A stretch of 64,000 bases of DNA from Henriciella algicola (GCF_003576245.1 NZ_QWGA01000007.1:434001-498000), one strand, 5' to 3'. Positions 44,069 through 53,410 are shown, numbered from the stretch's first letter. Translations and numbers: made by a program. Notes: a model not told the origin generated them from the letters alone.

Positions 44069-44714
44069 TAAAACGACCGTCCCGCCCGAAGCGCCGCCCA
44101 ATTGCGAACTCTGTCCCCGGCTTGTGACCTACCGGTCGCAGAACCGGCTGAACCATCCAGGCTGGTTCAATGCACCTGTCCCCTCTTTCGGCGACGAGAA
44201 TGCGCGGCTCCTGGTCATCGGGCTTGCCCCGGGCGTCACCGGAGCGAACAAGACCGGCCGTCCCTTCACTGGCGACTGGGCAGGTGACCTACTTTACGCA
44301 ACCTTCGCCAAGTTCGGCTTCAGCGAAGGCGAGTATCAGGCCCGGCCGGATGACGGGCTAGTCCTGAAGGATGCGATGATCACCAATGCGGTGCGCTGCG
44401 TCCCGCCGAAGAACAAGCCGGTTGGCAGCGAAGTCAATAATTGCCGCGAATACCTCACTGCGCGTATCGATGCCTTGCCAAAGGCGCAGGTATTGCTCTG
44501 CCTAGGGAAGATCTCGCACGACTCGACGCTGCGCGCCTTCGATCTCAAAGTGAAGGATCACCCCTTCGGACATGGCAGTGAGTACCGCCTGCCCGACAAT
44601 CGCATCCTTCTGTCGAGCTATCACTGCTCGCGCTACAACACGAATACCGGACGGTTGACGACGGAGATGTTTGAAGCCGTCTTCGCGCGCGCCAATGAGC
44701 TTCTCGGCCGCTGA
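44061..44714 (+). CDS. Uracil-DNA glycosylase, family 5 (UDGb)
   Basis: This protein, about 217 residues, has the family 5 motif GLAPGVTGANKTGRPFTGDWAG (about 50-71), with Ala or Gly instead of the catalytic Asp of family 4 enzymes. The four Cys of the 4Fe-4S cluster are visible in NCELC, NAVRCVPP and NNCREY. A second motif is LSSYHCSRYNTNTGRLT. UDGb removes uracil and also deaminated or oxidised bases from DNA. The start is uncertain: ATG codons at 44046, 44052, 44055 and 44061 are all in frame. The last one overlaps the NYN gene by 8 nt. Confidence 0.88.
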   Translation: MTDKTTVPPEAPPNCELCPRLVTYRSQNRLNHPGWFNAPVPSFGDENARLLVIGLAPGVTGANKTGRPFTGDWAGDLLYATFAKFGFSEGEYQARPDDGLVLKDAMITNAVRCVPPKNKPVGSEVNNCREYLTARIDALPKAQVLLCLGKISHDSTLRAFDLKVKDHPFGHGSEYRLPDNRILLSSYHCSRYNTNTGRLTTEMFEAVFARANELLGR

Positions 44715-44809
44715 TCGGCAATCCTTCAACAGCTAATCGCTGTGCGGGACTAGGAGAGCTGAGGTTCGCGCTCGTATGATCTGTCTGATTCGGTCTAGAC
44801 GAGGTGGTC

Positions 44810-46807
44810 ATGACAGGCTCCAATCAAGCACAACTGTTCGACGACGTTCCAGCAGACACATCCGGCTATTCGGCCAAGGATATCGAAGTCCTTGAAGGGC
44901 TCGAACCCGTCCGCAAACGTCCCGGCATGTATATCGGCGGCACGGACGAGCGCGCCTACCACCACCTCTTTGCCGAGGTCCTCGATAACTCGATGGACGA
45001 GGCGGTCGCTGGCCATGCGAGCCGGATCGAGGTGCGCCTCGATGCTGACGGCTTCCTGACAGTCACCGACAATGGCCGCGGCATCCCGATCGACCCGCAC
45101 CCGAAATTCCCGGACAAGTCGGCGCTGGAAGTCATCATGTGTACGCTCCACGCGGGCGGCAAATTCTCAGACAAGGCCTATGCGACTGCAGGCGGCCTGC
45201 ACGGTGTCGGTATTTCGGTCGTGAACGCGCTTTCGGAGCGGGTCGACGTTGAGGTCGCCCGCGACCGCAAACTGTACGTCCAGGTGTTTGAGCGCGGACA
45301 GGTCATGTCGCCGGTCGAGCTGAAGGGCGCAGCGCCCAACCGCCGCGGCACCAGCGTCCGGTTCAGGCCAGACGTCGAAATCTTCGGCGACAAGCTGCGC
45401 TTCCGCCCATCCCGCCTGTTCCAGATGGCGCGCTCCAAGGCCTATCTCTATCGCGGCGTCGAAGTGCGTTGGTCCTGCGACCCGTCGCTTCTGCCAGAAG
45501 ATTCAAAGATCCCGGCCGAAGCCACCCTCACCTATCCGAATGGTCTCGCTGACCAGCTGGAAGAGGTCTTCAAGGGCAAGGCGACCATTACCAATGAAGC
45601 CTTCTCGGGCCTCGTTGAAACCGATGAAGGCAAGGTCGAGTGGGCCATCGCCTGGACGGCCGCTGGTTTTGGCGAAGCCGACGGCTTCTCGCGCTCCTAC
45701 TGTAACACCATCCCGACACCGGATGGCGGCACCCATGAAGCAGGCCTTCGCTCTGCCATCACAAAGGGCCTGCGTAACTATGGTGAGCTGACGGGCCAGA
45801 AGAAGGCGACCGCAATCACCGCAGACGACATCATGTCCTATGCTGGCATTCTGCTGTCTGTCTTCATTCGCGGTCCTGAATTCGTCGGCCAGACCAAGGA
45901 CAAGCTGTCAACCACGGCCGCCTTCCGCCTTGTCGAGAACGCCGTCCGCGACCGCTTCGACCACTGGCTTGCCGCCAGCCCGAAGGAAGCTGACAAGCTT
46001 CTCAACTGGGCGATGGAACGCGCGGATGAGCGCGCCAAGCGCCGCAAGGACAAGGAAGTCGCGCGCAAGTCCGCCACCCGCCGCCTGCGCCTTCCGGGCA
46101 AGCTTGCAGATTGCTCTGCAAATTCAGGCGATACCGAGCTTTTCATCGTCGAAGGCGACTCTGCTGGCGGCACGGCGAAGACGGCCCGGGACCGCAAGAT
46201 GCAGGCGATCCTGCCCCTGCGTGGCAAGATCCTGAACGTCGCCTCGGCTTCAGTCGACAAGCTGGAAAAGAACCAGGAACTTTCCGACCTGATGCTGGCG
46301 CTCGGCACGGGCCTTAAGACGCGCTTCAATCTCGATGATCTTCGCTATGAGCGCGTCATCATCATGACCGACGCTGACGTGGACGGCGCACACATCGCCT
46401 CTCTGCTCATCACCTTTTTCTACCAGATGACGCCGGGCCTCATCGAAAGCGGCCGACTCTATATGGCGATGCCGCCGCTCTACCGCCTCAGCCATAAGGG
46501 CAAGTCTGTCTATGCGATGGATGACGCGCAGAAGGCCGAGCTGATCGCGTCAGAATTCAAGAACAGCGAGAAAGTCGAGATCGGCCGCTTTAAGGGTCTT
46601 GGTGAGATGAATGCCTCTCAGCTCAAAGAGACCACGATGGACCCGAAATCGCGCACGTTGGCGCGGATCACCCTGCCGGACTCGATGGACGAACTCACGG
46701 AAATGAAGCCTGCAGAGCTCATCGACACGCTGATGGGGCGCAAGGCCGAGCACCGCTTCAAGTTCATCCAGGACAATGCCCAGTTCGCGTCTGAACTTGA
46801 TATCTGA
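44810..46807 (+). CDS. parE: DNA topoisomerase IV subunit B (ParE)
   Basis: ParE supplies the ATPase of topoisomerase IV. The 665-residue protein has the GHKL motifs EVLDNSMDEAVAGHA and DNGRGIPID, then the ATP-lid GGLHGVGISVVNALS, and the TOPRIM part with EGDSAGGTAKTARDR, LPLRGKILNV and DADVDGAHI. A GAGG ribosome site lies 5 nt upstream of the ATG at 44810; a GTG 6 nt earlier is the alternative start. The 96 nt between the UDG gene and parE hold only the promoter region. Confidence 0.96.
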   Translation: MTGSNQAQLFDDVPADTSGYSAKDIEVLEGLEPVRKRPGMYIGGTDERAYHHLFAEVLDNSMDEAVAGHASRIEVRLDADGFLTVTDNGRGIPIDPHPKFPDKSALEVIMCTLHAGGKFSDKAYATAGGLHGVGISVVNALSERVDVEVARDRKLYVQVFERGQVMSPVELKGAAPNRRGTSVRFRPDVEIFGDKLRFRPSRLFQMARSKAYLYRGVEVRWSCDPSLLPEDSKIPAEATLTYPNGLADQLEEVFKGKATITNEAFSGLVETDEGKVEWAIAWTAAGFGEADGFSRSYCNTIPTPDGGTHEAGLRSAITKGLRNYGELTGQKKATAITADDIMSYAGILLSVFIRGPEFVGQTKDKLSTTAAFRLVENAVRDRFDHWLAASPKEADKLLNWAMERADERAKRRKDKEVARKSATRRLRLPGKLADCSANSGDTELFIVEGDSAGGTAKTARDRKMQAILPLRGKILNVASASVDKLEKNQELSDLMLALGTGLKTRFNLDDLRYERVIIMTDADVDGAHIASLLITFFYQMTPGLIESGRLYMAMPPLYRLSHKGKSVYAMDDAQKAELIASEFKNSEKVEIGRFKGLGEMNASQLKETTMDPKSRTLARITLPDSMDELTEMKPAELIDTLMGRKAEHRFKFIQDNAQFASELDI

Positions 46808-46866
46808 CGCTTCCGCCACGCGACTGGCGTAAATCTTGCGGGCCAGACAAGGGTTTCTTCACGACC

Positions 46867-46884
46867 CTCCGGTATAGACCGGAG
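46867..46884. other. Perfect short hairpin after parE
   Basis: CTCCGGT and ACCGGAG form a perfect 7-bp stem with loop ATAG, 60 nt past the parE stop and about 32 nt before the cupin gene. There is no T run, so it is not a clear intrinsic terminator; it may be an RNA stability element or an operator for the cupin gene. Confidence 0.4.
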
Positions 46885-46915
46885 CGATTGGTGACCTTGG
46901 TCTGGGCGCAGGTAA

Positions 46916-47821
46916 ATGAGCATTCACTGGCAGTATGTCCGGCACGACAAGCTGGATTCAAACCTTCTCGACGCTGAACATAGTCTCCACCAGTCGCCGC
47001 TCTTCTGCGACGCTTCGCTTGCGGCCCTGCTCGACGCCTATCCGCGCGAGCGGCTCGGCATCTGGACCTTTGGTGAGCACGCCGAAGGCGATGAGAGACC
47101 AATTTTCGGCACCGCCAACGATTTGAGCGGCGAAGAAATTCTCGAAGCCGTGAAGAAGGGCCGTATCTGGCTTAATCTGCGCGCCACGAATGAACTCGTG
47201 CCCCATTATGCAGAGACGGCGGACCATATTTTCGACAGCCTGCAATCGCGGATGGGCCAGCGCATCATAAAGCGCGATATGAGCGTCCTTATCTCATCGC
47301 CGGGCATTCACGTTCACTACCATCTCGATATTCCGCTGGTCGCCCTGCTGCAGGTTCGCGGCACCAAGACGCTCTACCTCTATCCGGAGGCCGAGCAGTT
47401 CGCGCCGACCGAGCGCCTCGAGGCGATCGCGCTCGGCGAAGGCGATGAAAGCCTTTTCTTTGAAAGCGCATTTGACGCTCATGTTCAGCCAGTCGAACTG
47501 AAGCCTGGCAAGGGCATCTCGTGGCCTCAGAATGCGCCGCACCGTGTCCAGAATGGCGACATGATGAATGTCTCACTCTCTTGCGAATTCATGACATGGC
47601 CCGCGCTGTTCCGCGCAAACGCACTTTACGCCAATGGACGACTGCGCCGCTCGTTCGGCGCCCGGCCCGGTCGCCCAAAGGGCATGGCGCCCGCAACTTT
47701 CGGCAAGGCGGCACTCGCCCGCGTTTTCAAGAAGTTTGAACGCGGCGAGACGACGCCAGAACCTCGTGATCCGGCCTTTGTACTGGACCTCGATAGCCCG
47801 GGCGCTGTTCGCACGCTTTAA
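46916..47821 (+). CDS. JmjC-like cupin superfamily protein
   Basis: This 301-residue protein has a cupin/JmjC-like core: SPGIHVHYHLDIPLVALLQVRGTKTLYLYP (about 125-154), where HVHYHLD offers two metal His and the Asp. The late NAPHRVQNGD supplies the distal His. This is the layout of Fe(II)/2-oxoglutarate hydroxylases of the cupin_8 group. The missing or shifted HxD pattern (HYHLD) makes activity uncertain. The C-terminal basic tail (FGARPGRPKGMAP...) resembles ribosomal oxygenase-type proteins only loosely. The gene stands alone between parE and the amidohydrolases. Confidence 0.62.
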   Translation: MSIHWQYVRHDKLDSNLLDAEHSLHQSPLFCDASLAALLDAYPRERLGIWTFGEHAEGDERPIFGTANDLSGEEILEAVKKGRIWLNLRATNELVPHYAETADHIFDSLQSRMGQRIIKRDMSVLISSPGIHVHYHLDIPLVALLQVRGTKTLYLYPEAEQFAPTERLEAIALGEGDESLFFESAFDAHVQPVELKPGKGISWPQNAPHRVQNGDMMNVSLSCEFMTWPALFRANALYANGRLRRSFGARPGRPKGMAPATFGKAALARVFKKFERGETTPEPRDPAFVLDLDSPGAVRTL

Positions 47822-47941
47822 GACGCGTCGCCCGCGGATCTGCCGTTGGAAATTCGCGTCCAAAGCTCCGAGCGCCATTGAAAGAACCGGCAAACGGGTC
47901 ACAATACCCTCTGAATACGGATTTCCGGCTGAGGGGCTGAT

Positions 47942-49363
47942 ATGAAAATTGCGATGCGTCTGGCAGTGGCGCTGTCTGCTGCGACCTTCCTCACCGCGTG
48001 CGGCGGTGGCGGACAGGACACCGAAAACGAGACCAACGGCGAACAGGCCGAGGCTTTCGACCGCGACCCTTATCCATCAACCTATACGCCCTACCCCTCA
48101 GGCGCTGTGCTTCTTCAGAACGCGACCGTGTACGATGGCGTTGGCAATGTCTTCGAGAATTATGACGTCCTTCTGGAAGGCGGAAATATCGCCGGCATGG
48201 GCGAAGACCTTGATGCGGGCGATGATGTCGAGGTGATCGACGCGGCCGGCAAATTCGTCACGCCCGGCATCATCGACAATCACTCCCACCTTGGCGTCTA
48301 CCCCTCGCCCGGCGTTAGCGCCCATCAGGACGGCAATGAGATTTCAGGCCCCGTCACCGCAGAGGTCTGGGCCGAGCATGGGGTCTGGCCACAGGATCCG
48401 GGCTTTACCCGTGCGCTGGCAGGCGGCGTCACATCGATGCAGATCCTGCCGGGTTCGGCCAACCTCTTCGGTGGGCGCGGCGTGACACTGAAGAACGTCC
48501 TGTCGCGCACCGTCCAGGGCATGAAGTTTCCGGACGCGCCTTACACATTGAAGATGGCATGCGGCGAGAACCCGAAACGCGTTTACGGCTATGGCGGTGG
48601 ACGCTTCCCGGGCGGCGCCCCGTATTCACGCATGGGCAATGTCGCAGGTTACCGCAATTCATGGATCGAAGCGCGCGCTTATCAGGAAAAGTGGGACGCG
48701 TGGGAAGCAGATGGCGGCGACATGCCGACCCGCAACCTCGAGCTGGACACGCTGGCAGGCGTTCTCGATGGCGACATCCTAGTCCACATGCATTGCTACC
48801 GCGCCGATGAGATGGCGCAGGTGATCGATATGTCCGAAGAGTTTGGCTACAAGGTCACCTCATTCCACCACGCTGTCGAAAGCTACAAGATCGCTGACGT
48901 GCTGGCTGAGAAGAAAATCTGTTCTTCCATGTGGGCCGACTGGTGGGGCTTCAAGATGGAAGCCTATGACGGCATCCGCGAAAATATCCCGCTCGTCCAC
49001 CAGGCTGGTGCCTGCGCGATCGTTCACTCTGATAGCGATATCGGCATCCAGCGCCTCAACCAGGAGGCCGCCAAGGCGCTTGCCGACGGGCGGCGCGCCG
49101 GAATCGAGATTTCCGACGCCGATGCATGGACATGGCTGTCGGCAAATCCGGCAAAGTCCCTTGGTATTTTCGATCAGACAGGCTCGCTGGAGATCGGCAA
49201 GGACGCTGACGTTGTTCTCTGGAATGGCGACCCGTTCAGCTCCTACTCAAACGCGGAACGCGTCTATATCGACGGCGCGCTCATGTTTGATCTTGAGCAG
49301 CCAGACTTTACCCCCGTCACAGATTTCGAGCTTGGCCAGCCTGGCGAAGGAGACCTGAAATGA
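47942..49363 (+). CDS. Lipoprotein amidohydrolase (metal-dependent)
   Basis: This 473-residue protein is an exported amidohydrolase. The lipobox FLTAC places the lipid at C20, followed by an acidic linker. The metal motif D-N-H114-S-H116 (IIDNHSHLGVY) is complete; later ligands are in HMHCYRADEM, FHHAVESYKI and VHSDSDIGIQRLNQEA. The close NPAKSLGIFDQTGSLEIGKDADVVLWNGDPF is the family C-terminal signature. Relatives include imidazolonepropionase-like and dipeptidase-like enzymes. The second amidohydrolase begins 4 nt before its stop, so both are made from one transcript. Confidence 0.9.
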   Translation: MKIAMRLAVALSAATFLTACGGGGQDTENETNGEQAEAFDRDPYPSTYTPYPSGAVLLQNATVYDGVGNVFENYDVLLEGGNIAGMGEDLDAGDDVEVIDAAGKFVTPGIIDNHSHLGVYPSPGVSAHQDGNEISGPVTAEVWAEHGVWPQDPGFTRALAGGVTSMQILPGSANLFGGRGVTLKNVLSRTVQGMKFPDAPYTLKMACGENPKRVYGYGGGRFPGGAPYSRMGNVAGYRNSWIEARAYQEKWDAWEADGGDMPTRNLELDTLAGVLDGDILVHMHCYRADEMAQVIDMSEEFGYKVTSFHHAVESYKIADVLAEKKICSSMWADWWGFKMEAYDGIRENIPLVHQAGACAIVHSDSDIGIQRLNQEAAKALADGRRAGIEISDADAWTWLSANPAKSLGIFDQTGSLEIGKDADVVLWNGDPFSSYSNAERVYIDGALMFDLEQPDFTPVTDFELGQPGEGDLK

Positions 49364-50625
49364 TCTTCAAATTTGTAGCAATTGCCGCGTCCACCTCGCT
49401 CATTTGTGCCAGCGCGCTTGCACAGAACCTCGCCATCCAGAATGCCACCCTGTTTGACGGTGAGACTGTTCGCGAGGATGCGACCCTTGTCATCCGCGAT
49501 GGGACGGTCGTGGCTTGGGCGGATGACGACCGCCTCCCTTCAGGTCTCGAAATCATCGACGCTGAAGGCGCCTGGATCACGCCGGGTATTTTCTCCGCCT
49601 TCTCGCAAGTCGGAATTGTGGAAGTTGGCGCTGAGGACTCAACGAATGATACCTCCGCAGGCCAGTCGAGCTTTGGCGCTGCTCTTGATTTGAGCGATGG
49701 TTTCAATCCGCGCGCAACAAGCATCGATATTACCCGGATTGAAGGCGTCACACGGATGGCTGTCGCGCCAAGCCTCGGCTCTTCCCTTTTCGGGGGGCAG
49801 GGATTTATCGCAACGACGACCGGAGAGCCCGGTTCAATCATTGAGCGACGTGCTTTCACCTTCATCAATCTCGGTGAAGGCGGGGCCAGCATTTCGGGCG
49901 GGTCACGACCTGCAGCCTGGGCGACACTTCGCGCCGCTTTCGGTGACGCGAGAGCCTTCCCGACGCGGTATCTTGCGCATAGCGAAGGCGACGCACTCGG
50001 CAGGATGGACGCCGAAGCGTTCACGCGGGCTGCCCGCGGCGATCAGTTGCTTCTCATTGCGGTTAGCCGTGAAAGCGACATTCGCGAGGTCATCGCGCTG
50101 AAGAAGGCCATGTCCAACCTGCAGATCGGGATTATCGGCGCGCAGGAAGGCTGGATGGCCGCAGACGCGCTCGCTGACGCAGATATCCCGGTCATAATCG
50201 ACCCATATGACAATCTGCCCGGCAGTTTCGCCCAGCTCGGCGCGACCCAGCAGAACGCTGCACGGCTTCTCGATGCCGGTGTGACAACCGCCTTCGCCTA
50301 TTTCGACAATAGCAGCCATCAGGCCCGCCTCATCCTGCAGAGCGCCGGCAATGCCGTGGGCAGCGGCGTCGACCATACGGACGCCCTGCGGGCGATCACG
50401 TCGGTGCCAGCCGACATTTTCGGGATCGATGGTGCAGGACGACTGACGGCTGGCAGCCTTGGTGACCTCGTCATCTGGGACGGCGACCCGCTGGAAGTCA
50501 GGAGCGCACCCGTCCGCATATTTATCGACGGCGTCGAACAGCCGCTCGAGAGCCGCCAGACAAAGCTGCGCGACCGCTACCTCAAGCTTGATGAAAGCGA
50601 ACGCCCGCTCGCCTACAAGCGCTAA
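49360..50625 (+). CDS. Exported amidohydrolase-like protein lacking the metal-binding HxH
   Basis: This 421-residue paralogue has a cleavable signal peptide (MIFKFVAIAASTSLICASAL, then AQ) and the amidohydrolase frame, including LAIQNATLFDGETVREDATLVIRDG at the start and GRLTAGSLGDLVIWDGDPLEVRS at the end. The metal motif that reads IIDNHSHLG in the neighbour is IFSAFSQVG here, so both His are replaced (F81 and Q83). Other ligand motifs are also not evident. It is probably an inactive partner or scaffold of the upstream enzyme. It overlaps that gene by 4 nt and is translationally coupled to it. Confidence 0.83.
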   Translation: MIFKFVAIAASTSLICASALAQNLAIQNATLFDGETVREDATLVIRDGTVVAWADDDRLPSGLEIIDAEGAWITPGIFSAFSQVGIVEVGAEDSTNDTSAGQSSFGAALDLSDGFNPRATSIDITRIEGVTRMAVAPSLGSSLFGGQGFIATTTGEPGSIIERRAFTFINLGEGGASISGGSRPAAWATLRAAFGDARAFPTRYLAHSEGDALGRMDAEAFTRAARGDQLLLIAVSRESDIREVIALKKAMSNLQIGIIGAQEGWMAADALADADIPVIIDPYDNLPGSFAQLGATQQNAARLLDAGVTTAFAYFDNSSHQARLILQSAGNAVGSGVDHTDALRAITSVPADIFGIDGAGRLTAGSLGDLVIWDGDPLEVRSAPVRIFIDGVEQPLESRQTKLRDRYLKLDESERPLAYKR

Positions 50626-51432
50626 TCAGCGCTTGGCGACATTCTCGACTTTCTCAAGAGGTTCAATCGTCTGCACATAACCGGCTTCAGCCGGGATATG
50701 CAGGCACGGTTTGCCATTCTCGTCCTTACCGACCACGGGCAGCACGGTGACGACCTTGCCCTCCCGGAAGCGGCTGATGGCGGTCGGCACGCTTTGCGCT
50801 TCGGCGAGCTTTCCAAGGTTCATCTTGGTAGGGAAGATGATCGTCGCCTCGCCCGCTGCTTCCATGTCGAGAGCAAGCTGCGGAGACAGCCAGACAGCAT
50901 CTGTCGTTTCACGCCCATCATGGGTCGCAAGTTGCTGCGGCGGTGTCGGCGCCAGATAAAAGTGCGTATCGAAGCGCTTCGGCATCATGTCCGGCGTGAT
51001 CCAGTGGCCAAAGTGAACCAGCGTATCAAGCGCAAGCACGAGGTCATGCTCTTTCACCAGCTCAACAAAGCTCTTCTCACGCCGGTCAACTGCCTCGCGA
51101 AACGGGGCAAGCTTGTCAGCGACATCGACGCCAACAAGCGCTGCACCCTCGCCCCGCGCACTCACCGGGCGCGCAAGGATAATGCCTGATTCTTCAAAGG
51201 CTTCGCGAAGCGCAGCCACCCGGGCGATCCGGGCCTTGCCTTCATAATTGCCATCGCTCAGGGCTTCCCATTCGTCCGAGGCATCTTCGTCATTCGTCTT
51301 GCCACCCGGAAAGACCAGCGCCCCTGCGGCGAAGTCGATCTGGTAGTGGCGCTTCACCATGAGGACCTGCAGGTCCGGCGCATCGCGCAGCAGGAGAACA
51401 GTAGCGGAAAGTCTTGGCGCGGCATCGGTCAT
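50626..51432 (-). CDS. NUDIX hydrolase (NUDT19-like)
   Basis: This 268-residue protein has a Nudix box interrupted by an insertion: GALVFPGGKTNDEDASDEWE, about 20 extra residues, then ALREAFEESGIILARP (the REx2EExG part intact). This split box is the pattern of NUDT19/RP2p-like acyl-CoA diphosphatases. The expected reaction cleaves the CoA or another nucleoside diphosphate; the substrate is not proved. The stop codons of this gene and the second amidohydrolase are adjacent, tail to tail. It is followed upstream by the EAL-like gene's promoter region. Confidence 0.85.
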   Translation of the reverse strand: MTDAAPRLSATVLLLRDAPDLQVLMVKRHYQIDFAAGALVFPGGKTNDEDASDEWEALSDGNYEGKARIARVAALREAFEESGIILARPVSARGEGAALVGVDVADKLAPFREAVDRREKSFVELVKEHDLVLALDTLVHFGHWITPDMMPKRFDTHFYLAPTPPQQLATHDGRETTDAVWLSPQLALDMEAAGEATIIFPTKMNLGKLAEAQSVPTAISRFREGKVVTVLPVVGKDENGKPCLHIPAEAGYVQTIEPLEKVENVAKR

Positions 51433-51551
51433 AACGAATTCTCCCTCAGATCCAGCAAATTTGCTGCAAATCCACTCGTTCCAATCCGCGTGATCTCAAC
51501 GAGCGTCTGTCATTGTTCTTGTCTCGATACATTCACAGACAGGGATGCGGC

Positions 51552-52241
51552 ATGCAACAGGTTCGGACACGCACATCGGCTCAGCCATCAATTATTCCAG
51601 GCGAAGGCGAGCTGCGGCTGTCCCCTGTCATCCATCTCCTCACGGGCGACATCGTCAATCAGGTCGCCGAGATGCAATTTGCCTTTGATGATCGCGTCTC
51701 TTTCGGCGCCGGTAGCCTCTTCGTGAACCGCATCAGCCCGGCTCTTTGGCTCGCCCATCAGGTTGAGTCGGTCGCACGCCTCGCCAATGAGACGCCGCAG
51801 GCAACGGCCCGCCCGATCATTGTCGAAGCGCCGATCGCGGCCCTGATGCACCCGGACACACCGATTGCCTGCGAAGCCGCCGCTGCCCGCAGCCGCATCT
51901 GCCCTCAGGAAATCTGCATCGAGGTTGGCGACGCGACCCTGTCCCAGTCCAAATCCGACATCCTCAAAAGCATCGAAGCGCTCCGCCGCCGTGGTTTCCG
52001 GGTTGGCGTCAATGCAACGCGCTCATGGTGCACGCCGCTCGACACGCATCTGCGCCTCCTGCTGGATTCGGTGCGCATCGACGCACTGAAAGTCTGGAGC
52101 GAAGCCGATCTCCTCAACCGCATCGAAGCGGCAAGCGCTTGCGGCATGGCGGTCATCGCTGAGAATGCGCGTTATCGCGACGGTGAGAAGCTCGCTTCTG
52201 TGGGCATCGAGCTTGCCCGCGCCCCACGGGTCGACGGCTAG
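51552..52241 (+). CDS. Degenerate EAL-domain-like protein
   Basis: This protein, about 229 residues, aligns with part of the EAL c-di-GMP phosphodiesterase fold: SPVIHLLTGDIVNQVAEMQF at the position of the EAL motif, ICIEVGDATLSQSKSDILKSIEALRRRGFRVGVN and LLLDSVRIDALKV further on. The Glu-Ala-Leu motif itself is replaced by QVAEM, and the late catalytic acids are not visible, so it is probably not a phosphodiesterase. It may bind a partner or nucleotide. It overlaps the DUF2336 gene by 4 nt at the 3' ends. The ATG at 51552 is chosen because the conserved part begins after it. Confidence 0.6.
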   Translation: MQQVRTRTSAQPSIIPGEGELRLSPVIHLLTGDIVNQVAEMQFAFDDRVSFGAGSLFVNRISPALWLAHQVESVARLANETPQATARPIIVEAPIAALMHPDTPIACEAAAARSRICPQEICIEVGDATLSQSKSDILKSIEALRRRGFRVGVNATRSWCTPLDTHLRLLLDSVRIDALKVWSEADLLNRIEAASACGMAVIAENARYRDGEKLASVGIELARAPRVDG

Positions 52242-53410
52242 CCGAAACGGCGCGCTGCTTCTTCGGACGGCGGCGTTTCCATGGCGCGTGCCTGCTCTGA
52301 ATAGAAATCCAGCTTTTCGAGCAGATAGTCGAGGTCACCCTTCGGGATGGCCTGGAACTGCGTCAGCACGCGTTCGATCATCCGCATCCGGAAGCGGGCC
52401 TTGTCGTTCGGGCCGCCATCTACTTCGGTTTCGTGGAAAACGTTCACGGCGGCCTTGAAGGCTGGCAGGAGCTTACGCGGAAGTCCGGCCCGGTCGAAGA
52501 TGGCCGCGAGGCCACGCGGGCCCGCATCATGGATCATCAGCCACGCCTTGCCATGCGTGACGCCGGCGAGCTCTGCCATGGCATGTTCGACAAACTTCAT
52601 CTGCCCGAGACACAGCGCGCGCATGATAAGCGAGTTGGTCAGGCGGCCATTGAGGTCCAGCTGGTGAACGAAATAGCCCATATCCTGACTACGGTCCGCC
52701 TGCTCGACGAGGTCCACTGTCGCGCGTTCACGTGCCCCGGCAGCAAGATCGATAGCGAGTTGCGCTGGCAGCTCATGCCGGTTGACCAGCATGTCGAAGG
52801 CCTGCCCCGAAACAAGCGACACCAGCTTTTCAGCGACATGGACCGGAATATGCTCACGCGCGATCAGCGCGGTCTTCACGCCCTCATTTTCAGCGAAGCG
52901 GTCAATGGAGCGATCAAACGCCTTGTTCGTCCAGCTGGCGCCGCGATTGCGCGCCAGCGCGGCCACGGCATCGGCAATGCCCTCGCCTGCAATCGTCTCA
53001 CAAAGTGCAGGGTCGATGCGCTCTCGTGACGCAATGGCGATCTGCTTGGCGCCCTCAACAGCGCGGACAAGCTCAATGAGGTCCTGGTCGGTCAGGGATG
53101 GTGAATACTGAAGCACGGGCAGCGCGACGGACTCCACGTCGCGCGCAAGCTTCAGCGCCACGTCACGCGGCAGGCGCGGCGAGTTGCGCAGCGCCACAGC
53201 CAGCGTTTTGCGAACGAGCTCTGCTGCGTCCTGCGCGAGGATGCCAATAATCTCTTCTGCGTGGCGGCGTTCGGCGTCTGTCAGAGGGTCAGTCGCAATC
53301 CGTCGGCAGAGCTTGTGCGCAATGCCAGCCCGTTCGTCCGGTGTCTCACCTTTCATGAGCCGCTCAATGTCCCCTTCGGACAATTGCGGCCGCATGCTTG
53401 AAATACCCAT
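52238..53410 (-). CDS. DUF2336 domain-containing protein
   Basis: This 390-residue all-helical protein belongs to the DUF2336 group, found chiefly in alphaproteobacteria. It starts MRPQLSEGDIERLMKGETPDERAGIAHKLCRR, then shows repeated two-helix units such as AELVRKTLAVALRNSPRLPRDVALKLARDVESVALPVLQYSP, a HEAT-like pattern. Function is unknown. The start may be the ATG at 53410 or the in-frame ATG 15 nt later. It faces the degenerate EAL gene tail to tail, sharing 4 nt, and is divergent from the CaiB gene. Confidence 0.8.
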   Translation of the reverse strand: MGISSMRPQLSEGDIERLMKGETPDERAGIAHKLCRRIATDPLTDAERRHAEEIIGILAQDAAELVRKTLAVALRNSPRLPRDVALKLARDVESVALPVLQYSPSLTDQDLIELVRAVEGAKQIAIASRERIDPALCETIAGEGIADAVAALARNRGASWTNKAFDRSIDRFAENEGVKTALIAREHIPVHVAEKLVSLVSGQAFDMLVNRHELPAQLAIDLAAGARERATVDLVEQADRSQDMGYFVHQLDLNGRLTNSLIMRALCLGQMKFVEHAMAELAGVTHGKAWLMIHDAGPRGLAAIFDRAGLPRKLLPAFKAAVNVFHETEVDGGPNDKARFRMRMIERVLTQFQAIPKGDLDYLLEKLDFYSEQARAMETPPSEEAARRFG

